Source: a virus. Taken from it: a stretch of 41,353 nt of DNA. The DNA lies in the IMG/VR virus record IMGVR_UViG_3300017951_000032, positions 1 to 41,353 of that record; one strand, written 5' to 3'. A program made the translations under genes and the position numbers. This document shows positions 6,084-11,761 of the stretch, one piece after another. Position 1 is the first letter of the stretch, and every line of letters starts with the position of its first letter. Under the pieces are notes generated by a model. It had not been told where the DNA came from. It made no database searches and saw only the letters and a program-made list of their open reading frames with translations.

Positions 6084-6264
6084 AGCCCTCAATAAAGGCC
6101 AAAAAGTATTCTCCGACACCGTAGAGCCACAGGATCGGGTGTATGCCGTTCGGGATAATAATGGAGTAGATGAGTTCCAGGTGGTCATCAACGGTAAGGA
6201 GCTCTGGCTGGAGATCGCTGATACAAGAATCTTTCATGTTGTCTCAGAGCAAATTCTAACGTAA
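6043..6264 (+). CDS. Small unknown protein, start uncertain
   Basis: 73 residues from ATG at 6043 (MKRSTSQIRKKISRALNKGQ). A further in-frame ATG at 6010 would give 84 residues but more overlap with the secreted-protein gene. The N-terminus is basic; the rest forms a compact beta-like unit (RVYAVRDNNGVDEFQVVING, LWLEIADTRIFHV). The out-of-frame overlap with the preceding gene is about 40 bases. Function unrecognised. Confidence 0.65.
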   Translation: MKRSTSQIRKKISRALNKGQKVFSDTVEPQDRVYAVRDNNGVDEFQVVINGKELWLEIADTRIFHVVSEQILT

Positions 6265-6272
6265 CTTCAGCC

Positions 6273-6518
6273 ATGGCATATAAGCTGGTGATCACCGCCC
6301 CCGGCCAGGGCCAGATAAAAGAAGATGATAACATCCTCTATACTTGGTTTATGGTCCCGTCCGAAGAGGGCTGGTACTACCGTATCTTTGAAGGCGCTGA
6401 GCGAATGGGAAGTAAGATCCGGAAGATCACTCCCCGGTACCCGCAGCAAAGCTATTATGACCTTCTGAACTACGTTCGTGCCTGGTTGAAGGAAGATATC
6501 TCCTTAAAACAATCCTGA
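6273..6518 (+). CDS. Small unknown protein
   Basis: 81 residues starting MAYKLVITAPGQGQ. Alternating strands in the first half (LYTWFMVPSEEGWYYRIFEG) and a helix near the end (YYDLLNYVRAWLKEDI) suggest a small alpha-beta fold. It begins eight bases after the preceding stop with leader CTTCAGCC before the ATG, which fits the C(-1) context. No recognised motif. Confidence 0.7.
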   Translation: MAYKLVITAPGQGQIKEDDNILYTWFMVPSEEGWYYRIFEGAERMGSKIRKITPRYPQQSYYDLLNYVRAWLKEDISLKQS

Positions 6519-6558
6519 TATTTTTTTTACATTTTGAATTAACATAAGTTAACTACCA

Positions 6559-6876
6559 ATGAGTAACGAACATACTGACATTTCAGGCATTTACGGCGTA
6601 CCCGATGATTTTGAAGTCATACCGGCAACTCCCCTACGTGTAGATTGGACAGCAGGCAACTCGGGACAAATTGTCACGCCTATCCCCAACTACAATCCAG
6701 GGGATGTCTCGATGATCCATGAAGATTTTAAGCCTGCCTTCGAAATTTTCAAGGATCTTATCCTCCAGCAGCAAAAAGAAAAGCCTTCTGAGCTCAACAG
6801 AGAAAAGATAAAGCAGTTTGCCTCCCTGGCCAAAATGGCAGCAGAGGTGTTCAGTGAAGATTTCCCAGCCGTGTGA
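6559..6876 (+). CDS. Unknown protein, last gene before a strong terminator
   Basis: 105 residues. The first half is extended and Pro/Gly-rich (VIPATPLRVDWTAGN, TPIPNYNPGDV); the second half is helical with Lys/Glu (FKDLILQQQKEKPSELNREK, FASLAKMAAEVFSEDF). The leader AACATAAGTTAACTACCA precedes the ATG. A clear terminator starts 17 bases after the stop, so this closes the transcription unit. Function unknown. Confidence 0.7.
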   Translation: MSNEHTDISGIYGVPDDFEVIPATPLRVDWTAGNSGQIVTPIPNYNPGDVSMIHEDFKPAFEIFKDLILQQQKEKPSELNREKIKQFASLAKMAAEVFSEDFPAV

Positions 6877-6892
6877 GGCTTGGGGGTTCCAG

Positions 6893-6927
6893 ACCTGAGT
6901 CCCTGCAATTTGCATACTCAGGTTTTT
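6893..6927 (+). terminator. Intrinsic terminator ACCTGAGT / ACTCAGGT + T5
   Basis: Perfect 8-bp arms at 6893-6900 and 6916-6923, with an internal TGCAA/TTGCA complementarity, followed by a T-run at 6923-6927. It ends two bases before the promoter-like TTTGTTAATT box at 6929. Confidence 0.85.
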
Positions 6928-6928
6928 A

Positions 6929-6959
6929 TTTGTTAATTAGCGATTCTTAACTACGTTCT
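6929..6959 (+). promoter_or_regulatory. Candidate promoter TTTG-N19-TACGTTCT
   Basis: TTTG at 6929-6932 (inside TTTGTTAATT) and TACGTTCT at 6952-6959 match four of six fixed bases of the Bacteroidetes -7 TAnnTTTG, with 19-base spacing. Initiation near 6966 would place the 24-codon leader ORF at 6991 and the hairpin at 7026 in the leader of the membrane-protein gene. Confidence 0.45.
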
Positions 6960-6990
6960 TTCTTTCTGATTTATTAACCTTTAACAAATC

Positions 6991-7065
6991 ATGAGAGACG
7001 CAATGAATGTAGGCATATCAACAGCAGAGGGGGGAGTTGAATTCCCCTCTTTTTTAAACCAATAA
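6991..7065 (+). CDS. 24-residue putative leader peptide spanning a terminator
   Basis: ATG at 6991 with the preferred leader (TTTAACAAATC) opens a 24-codon frame, starting MRDAMNVGISTAEGG and ending SFLNQ, that stops three bases before the next ATG at 7069. The frame reads straight through the terminator-like hairpin 7026-7055. That is the geometry of a leader peptide whose translation could disrupt the hairpin and couple expression of the downstream gene. No run of one regulatory codon is visible. It may instead be a chance frame. Confidence 0.45.
   Translation: MRDAMNVGISTAEGGVEFPSFLNQ
7026..7055 (+). terminator. Terminator or attenuator AGAGGGG / CCCCTCT + T6
   Basis: Arms 7026-7032 and 7044-7050 form 7 perfect pairs around an 11-base loop, then TTTTTT counted from the last arm base. 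It lies 13 bases upstream of the ATG at 7069 and inside the 24-codon ORF. It strongly resembles the hairpin at 4362-4388 in arms, T-run and position before a start codon. Confidence 0.7.
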
Positions 7066-7068
7066 GCC

Positions 7069-7476
7069 ATGAATAAATTTTTCATCCAGTATCGAAAAGA
7101 AATTATGCTCCTGATCAGCTTATTGCTGGTAACGTTTGGTATTACTGCACTCCAGAATACCGTTTCTGTACCGGTAGGACTCCTTTTGGTAGCCATAATG
7201 GTTATCGTCTATCTGACAGTAGACTTTGTGCTTCCCAAAAATGAGGTGGCAACAAGATCCCTGACAGAAGAAAAGGACGTTTCCTTATGGGCAAAGACCA
7301 GGACATTTATCGTATATATCGGATCGTTCGGGCTGGGATTAGTTGTTTTCCTCCTGTCTGGAGAAGAACCCGCCCCCGGATTGATACCAGGGCCATGGGG
7401 GTCAGTCGCATTGGTGTTGACATTCGCACCTCCATTAGTATATAGCATCCTATGGAATAGAAACAGTCGTAAGTAA
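7069..7476 (+). CDS. Integral membrane protein, four predicted helices
   Basis: 135 residues. Four hydrophobic segments: about residues 11-28, 33-53, 80-98 and 107-127. A cytosolic charged loop (LPKNEVATRSLTEEKDVSLW) lies between the second and third, and a basic C-terminal tail (RNSRK). There is no recognisable catalytic motif. The gene has its own candidate promoter and attenuator and is followed by the terminator at 7514, so it is a single-gene unit. Candidates are envelope modulation or superinfection exclusion, both inference. Confidence 0.75.
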   Translation: MNKFFIQYRKEIMLLISLLLVTFGITALQNTVSVPVGLLLVAIMVIVYLTVDFVLPKNEVATRSLTEEKDVSLWAKTRTFIVYIGSFGLGLVVFLLSGEEPAPGLIPGPWGSVALVLTFAPPLVYSILWNRNSRK

Positions 7477-7513
7477 ACATGGGTCAATAGACCTCCCTTA
7501 TTTGTGTAACTAG

Positions 7514-7542
7514 CCGGGTACTTGGAAGAGGCCCGGTTTTTT
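7514..7542 (+). terminator. Terminator CCGGG / CCCGG + T6
   Basis: Arms at 7514-7518 and 7532-7536, extended by a G-T pair, with a T-run at 7537-7542. It sits between the convergent gene ends at 7476 (rightward) and 7541 (leftward). The T-run suits only the rightward transcript. Confidence 0.75.
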
Positions 7543-7918
7543 ATATGTAGTAGGGTAGTAAGCCACACAAACACATGAAAGCCCTTAGCCTGAAGTCAAA
7601 GCTGAGATTCGCCGTGGTAGTCCTGGACTGAGCAAAGAAATGGTAATCAGGGACGTCAAGGGCTCTCCTGCCCTCGTAGTAGAACCCATTATGAAAGTAT
7701 GGCCACATCAACACCATACTGATCAGGTGGCTCACAGCCTCCCAGAAGGGCTCTTGGTAGACGGCAAACATGAATAGTATCCCTAACACCATTCCCCGCG
7801 CTGGATTCATGTAGACATGGATGTTATACGGGTGTCTTGTGTTGTTGTAGGCGAAGGTCTGAGCGTCCCGTAATCCCTCTAGCATGGCATAAAGCGCCCA
7901 TAAGCATTGATATAGCAT
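7541..7918 (-). CDS. Putative small membrane-associated protein (leftward)
   Basis: 125 residues reading leftward from ATG at 7918. It is rich in aromatics and methionine, with hydrophobic stretches about residues 43-55 (GMVLGILFMFAVY) and 60-75 (EAVSHLISMVLMWPYF), and a polar C-terminal part. It overlaps the end of the HNH gene by 95 bases in another frame, which is large for this genome. One of the two ends might therefore be extended by chance. Protein-like composition, a normal start and the otherwise empty space downstream support it. Function unknown. Confidence 0.6.
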   Translation of the reverse strand: MLYQCLWALYAMLEGLRDAQTFAYNNTRHPYNIHVYMNPARGMVLGILFMFAVYQEPFWEAVSHLISMVLMWPYFHNGFYYEGRRALDVPDYHFFAQSRTTTANLSFDFRLRAFMCLCGLLPYYI

Positions 7919-8345
7919 GTCTCTTTTTGTTATCTATGACCGGACGTATTAAAATTCTCTCTCGATCCCCAAACTCATACTCCCGATGGCAAGCAGGACA
8001 GATGAGGTCTATGTTTTCTTTGTCGTAGCGTAAGTGTGGAGCCGCGCCCTTTGAGCGTCGGTGGGAGAATAGGTGCGATATGGGTAGTCCTTTCGATGTT
8101 AAAAATGATCCCAGGGGCTTCCGGCAGTAGGCGTTCTCACATATATGTGGTCTTTCGTTCCATATCTCCATCCAGACTTCCCGATCTCTCTCCATCTTTA
8201 GTTTTTGCTTGACGCTGATCGCTCGGATCGTTTTTTTAGGCTTTCTTCTTAATTGTATGGCGTAGTGGTAATTGCAGTATCCCTTCTTTGCAAATCCCGC
8301 CCATGACTGACATCTCGGCTCCTTGCATAATTTAACTTTTGTCAT
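7824..8345 (-). CDS. HNH endonuclease with N-terminal zinc finger
   Basis: 173 residues, leftward. A CxxxxC...CxxH finger (C7, C12, C24, H27) at the N-terminus is followed by a basic segment. The HNH core comes next: HICENAYCRKPLG (about 67-79), then ISHLFSHRRSKG with the metal-site histidines (about 89-100), and NIDLICPACHREYEFGDR (about 111-128). These are the beta-beta-alpha-metal elements of phage HNH nucleases. Family knowledge: such enzymes act as free homing endonucleases or, when near terminase genes, as packaging-associated nickases. This one lies 1.3 kb from terL but in the opposite direction, so either is possible. Confidence 0.85.
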   Translation of the reverse strand: MTKVKLCKEPRCQSWAGFAKKGYCNYHYAIQLRRKPKKTIRAISVKQKLKMERDREVWMEIWNERPHICENAYCRKPLGSFLTSKGLPISHLFSHRRSKGAAPHLRYDKENIDLICPACHREYEFGDRERILIRPVIDNKKRHAISMLMGALCHARGITGRSDLRLQQHKTPV

Positions 8346-8369
8346 TTTTCAACTTTATAATTAACTTTC
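8338..8369 (+). promoter_or_regulatory. Candidate late promoter TTTG-N20-TAACTTTC
   Basis: TTTG at 8338-8341 and TAACTTTC at 8362-8369 match TTTG / TAnnTTTG in nine of ten fixed bases with 20-base spacing. This is the best Bacteroidetes-type promoter I see. Initiation near 8375 gives a leader of about 29 nt for the gene at 8404. Its -7 box lies in the left arm of the inverted repeat 8355-8394. Confidence 0.55.
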
Positions 8370-8394
8370 GTAAATTAATAAAGGTTAATTATAA
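8355..8394. promoter_or_regulatory. Operator-like inverted repeat in divergent promoter region
   Basis: TTATAATTAACTTT (8355-8368) is complementary to AAAGGTTAATTATAA (8380-8394) over 14 pairs with one extra G. The right half overlaps a leftward promoter candidate (minus-strand TTTG at 8398-8395, TAATTTAC at 8377-8370). The left half overlaps the rightward -7 box. A dimeric regulator bound here would control both genes. This is inference from geometry. Confidence 0.5.
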
Positions 8395-8403
8395 CAAATT
8401 TGT

Positions 8404-9075
8404 ATGACAAAACCGATATCAAAGTGGTTGCGCCGTCACTTCCTGGTGATCCCCCATCGTGAAAATGAAATTGCACTCCAGGGTCCCAACGGAGAGAAGG
8501 TGTCACTCATCATTCATCATGCTTTTGAGAAGGTAAGGGAAGGAACGGTGTATGCCGCGCCCTACAACCCCAAATATGACGTCATGAGGTACGTTCGCAT
8601 GATGAAATCTGATGTAGAGGCTATCAAACTGACGCATAAGACCGTCGAGAGCCCCATCAAAGAGGGTGATGTTATCGGATTTGCCATGAACCAGGTCAAA
8701 GATGACCAATTTGAGAATAAAGTGACCTTCCTAGACTGCGACGAGGAACTTTATGAGGTAGACTTCTCCACCGTCTTTTACTGGAAGCCCAAGGGAACGA
8801 AAGAAATTAAGGTAACTCCCGGCTGGGCCATCATATCCATGGAAAAACAGCAGATGGAGAAGTATGGCAACCTCCTTTTGTTCAAAAAAAACGATTACGT
8901 CCCCACAAAAGGGGTAATTGAGTACATCTCGGAAGGTGAAGGGGGGAGCTCAGAATTTGGGCTGAAGCCAGGCGACAAAATTATGTTCACCAAAGACATG
9001 AACGTGGCCGTAGAAATAGATGGACGGACGCTATTTATGATCGCTCACTCTCAAATTCTGGGTACCTATGAGTAA
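8404..9075 (+). CDS. Tandem GroES-like co-chaperonin candidate
   Basis: 223 residues. Domain 2 (about 138-223) follows the GroES layout. It has a mobile-loop-like YGNLLLFKK (about 154-162, cf. GroES GGIVLTG), TKGVIEYISEG (cf. TRGEVLAVG), FGLKPGDKIMF (cf. LDVKVGDIVIF), and a C-terminal RTLFMIAHSQILG (cf. EEVLIMSESDILA). Domain 1 (about 12-127) has a degenerate equivalent: ENEIALQG loop, REGTVYAAP, IKEGDVIGFA, EVDFSTVFYW. Two such domains in one chain resemble chloroplast Cpn20. Phage co-chaperonins such as T4 gp31 pair with host GroEL to fold the capsid protein, and the position at the head of the late module fits. It overlaps the next gene by eight bases. Confidence 0.7.
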   Translation: MTKPISKWLRRHFLVIPHRENEIALQGPNGEKVSLIIHHAFEKVREGTVYAAPYNPKYDVMRYVRMMKSDVEAIKLTHKTVESPIKEGDVIGFAMNQVKDDQFENKVTFLDCDEELYEVDFSTVFYWKPKGTKEIKVTPGWAIISMEKQQMEKYGNLLLFKKNDYVPTKGVIEYISEGEGGSSEFGLKPGDKIMFTKDMNVAVEIDGRTLFMIAHSQILGTYE

Positions 9076-9670
9076 TTACTTCCTAAATAAAGCGGAGACG
9101 GTATTCGATAAGTACCCCAGGCTAAAAAATCTGGCCTGCTTCAAGAAAGACTGCGAGGGAGCCCAGAATTACAGTGACTCCGAGTGGAAGGCGATATGTA
9201 AGTATGTCGTCTACCGCGTGGACCGTGATAGCCCCATCGCACAGCTCGCAGATGAGCAGCAAGCCAGAGAAACGGCAGTTCGTGAGAGTTATCTGCCGGC
9301 CAACATCGCAGACTTGATCAGGAAGGAGGACGATGAGATCCTGTTCATCAATGACATGATCGTTGAGTTTTTGCTTCTCGTCCGTGACTACCGTATGCAG
9401 GAGCTTGTCTCCATCCGGGGGATACTCAGGAAGATTATGATGTCGTCCATCTCCCCAAATATGGAGATGCAAGTGTCGTCGAAGGGCGATGCCAGCCACC
9501 ACTTTACGATGATACGATCCCTGGAGAAGTTTCCGGATCTCTCAAAAAGGGCCATCGAGCTTGAAAGAGAGCTATTTGGACTCCACCAGAACGACAAGGA
9601 AGAAGAAAAAGGCTCCGGATGGGAGGTGGCAAGTATTTCTGAGCGAATGGCAAAGCAATCATTATACTAA
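9068..9670 (+). CDS. Unknown protein upstream of terL, possible small terminase
   Basis: 200 residues, mostly helical and mixed-charge. Segments include DEQQARETAVRESYLPANI, a hydrophobic helix ILFINDMIVEFLLLVRDYR (about 98-116) and an acidic C-terminal DKEEEKG. Position directly before terL, overlapping the previous gene by 8 bases and followed by terL with no gap, is where a small terminase subunit is expected. I see no clear helix-turn-helix, so this rests on context alone. A head-morphogenesis helper is an alternative. Confidence 0.7.
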   Translation: MSNYFLNKAETVFDKYPRLKNLACFKKDCEGAQNYSDSEWKAICKYVVYRVDRDSPIAQLADEQQARETAVRESYLPANIADLIRKEDDEILFINDMIVEFLLLVRDYRMQELVSIRGILRKIMMSSISPNMEMQVSSKGDASHHFTMIRSLEKFPDLSKRAIELERELFGLHQNDKEEEKGSGWEVASISERMAKQSLY

Positions 9671-11761
9671 ATGAAGGGATATAAGCGAGAATATGGCAAA
9701 AGATCGAAGGAAATCACCGTTGGTGAGGTTACTTTCCAATTGCCCGTTCCACCGCTTAGAAAGGAGATAGCCAACCATGGCATGAAGAAGCGCCAGCAGA
9801 AGTTCTATCGGACAGAACGACCCAAAAATTGGGGTAGCATGTCCAAAGATGAGCGCATGGACTTCATTTATGAAGAGTGGAACCGTAGGGAACAAGGATA
9901 TTGGTTTTTCAACAATGGAGAACCTACCTACATCACTGGCACCCACTACTTCTTCCTGAATTATTGGCAACCCAACAACGAACCACTAGAATATCGATAT
10001 ACAGACAGGGAATTTTTCCTGCTTTGGGATTATATCCTTCACAATCAACAGATTCATGGCCTCCTGTATATCAAAAGAAGAAGGGAGGGAGCAAGCACAA
10101 AGGCTGGCTGCATCAACTATGACATGGTTTCACAGTACAAGAACGTGAAATCAGGGATTCAGTCCATGGAGGAAGGCCACGCTCAGATGTTGTTCACTGA
10201 GATGATTGTGAATCCTTTCGTTAGGCTGGCTACCCTGGCACCATTCTTTAAGCCCCGTCACTCCGGGAAGGTGCGTCCGAAGGATATGATCAATTTCATC
10301 ATCCCCCCGGATACGATGACCAAGAAGAAGCTGAAGGAAAATGCCTCTGAGATGGATGAGTGGGGGGATACATCTTTTGGTCGTGATGATGCAAGTTTGG
10401 AGTCTCAAATCACCTTTGGGCCGGCCAATGAAAAGAAATACGATGGATGGCAATTATTCTTCTATTGGGCAGATGAGATTGGGAAAACGGGTGGTAAGAT
10501 CAATGTAGACCGCCGTCATGAAGTGTGCAAGCACTCAGTAGAGAAAAATGACCAGATCGTTGGCAAGATGCTCTATACATCCACCGTCGAAGAGATGGAA
10601 AAGGATGGTGCCAAGCATTGCAAGCAGATGTGGGACGACTCTAGTATTACTGACGTTGATGAATACACTGGCCAGACACGTTCTGGCCTCCTTCGCTATT
10701 TTAACCCTGCATACAGAGGATATAAGATCGATGAGTACGGAAACGACAAGATATTGCCAGATGGTAGAGTTGAAGGTAGGGTGATACTGGAGGCAAAAAG
10801 GCAACAGCTACGTGAGGCGGGGAACAGAAAGAAGCTCAACGCCTTCATGCGTAAGTTTCCATTTACGATCAATGAGGCCTTCCTTCCTGAAGCACATGAA
10901 TGTCTCTTCGACTCATTGAAGATTGATGAACGTCAGCTAGAAATAACCGACCTTGAAGCATTGGGAGCAGCACCATACGTCCGTGGCAACCTGTCATGGA
11001 AAGGAGGGGTATCGCCGAGGGGTGATCAGCGCGACCTGAAGCCTGAAGTAGTGTGGGAGCCAGATCCCGAAGGGCGATTCCAATTGTCCCGAAAGTTCCG
11101 AATAGATGATAAGAATGACGTCGAGTGGTCTAATGAGATGGAGAAATGGATGCCAGTCTCTACCCATAAGAAGATCGCTGGCGTAGACCCATACGATTAC
11201 TCCAAAACTACCAATGCCTCTACCGAATCGAAAGGTGCCGGCGTAGTGCTTACCAGATATAACCCACTGGAAGAGGAAGAGTCCGGCAGGTTTGTCATCT
11301 GCTACAAGGAGCGCCCCAACACCAACAAGGACTTCTATGAGGATATGATCAAAATGGTTGTATTCTGCGGTTGCGAGGCCGTCATAGAGAAAAATAAACT
11401 AAGATGTTTAGATTACTTCTATGATCGTGGCTTTGGAGCCTTCGTTGCTGGCAAACTGAAGATGGGACCCAATGAACGAAGGAAGAGGGATCGCATAGAA
11501 ACCAAAGGTGGGGAGTTCACCACAATATCTAAGAAACAAGCCATGGCAGAGGTCATTGAAACCTACGTTTTCTATTTCTGCCACATGATAGACTTCCCGG
11601 ACATCCTGGAAGAGTACCGCATAGTATCGATTGAGGAAGCCAATAAGTTTGACCTCTTTATTGCTACCGGCCTCGCCCTCCTGGGGAATATCCACGCCAA
11701 AAAACGAATTATCTCAAAACAACAACAGGTCTATAACCTGGTACAAACATATAAGCTATGA
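9671..11761 (+). CDS. terL: Terminase large subunit
   Basis: 696 residues: packaging ATPase plus headful nuclease, driving DNA into the prohead through the portal. The ATPase half has a degenerate Walker A-like YIKRRREGASTK (about 132-143) and Walker B LFFYWADEIGK (about 260-270) with the catalytic DE. The RNase H-like nuclease half shows IAGVDPYDY (Asp about 506), EAVIEKNK (Glu about 573) and KFDLFIATGLALLG (Asp about 659). Length and motif order are typical for TerL of podovirus-like Bacteroidetes phages. The start ATG follows the upstream stop directly (TAAATG) with leader TCATTATACTAA. The stop overlaps the portal start by four bases. Confidence 0.93.
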   Translation: MKGYKREYGKRSKEITVGEVTFQLPVPPLRKEIANHGMKKRQQKFYRTERPKNWGSMSKDERMDFIYEEWNRREQGYWFFNNGEPTYITGTHYFFLNYWQPNNEPLEYRYTDREFFLLWDYILHNQQIHGLLYIKRRREGASTKAGCINYDMVSQYKNVKSGIQSMEEGHAQMLFTEMIVNPFVRLATLAPFFKPRHSGKVRPKDMINFIIPPDTMTKKKLKENASEMDEWGDTSFGRDDASLESQITFGPANEKKYDGWQLFFYWADEIGKTGGKINVDRRHEVCKHSVEKNDQIVGKMLYTSTVEEMEKDGAKHCKQMWDDSSITDVDEYTGQTRSGLLRYFNPAYRGYKIDEYGNDKILPDGRVEGRVILEAKRQQLREAGNRKKLNAFMRKFPFTINEAFLPEAHECLFDSLKIDERQLEITDLEALGAAPYVRGNLSWKGGVSPRGDQRDLKPEVVWEPDPEGRFQLSRKFRIDDKNDVEWSNEMEKWMPVSTHKKIAGVDPYDYSKTTNASTESKGAGVVLTRYNPLEEEESGRFVICYKERPNTNKDFYEDMIKMVVFCGCEAVIEKNKLRCLDYFYDRGFGAFVAGKLKMGPNERRKRDRIETKGGEFTTISKKQAMAEVIETYVFYFCHMIDFPDILEEYRIVSIEEANKFDLFIATGLALLGNIHAKKRIISKQQQVYNLVQTYKL

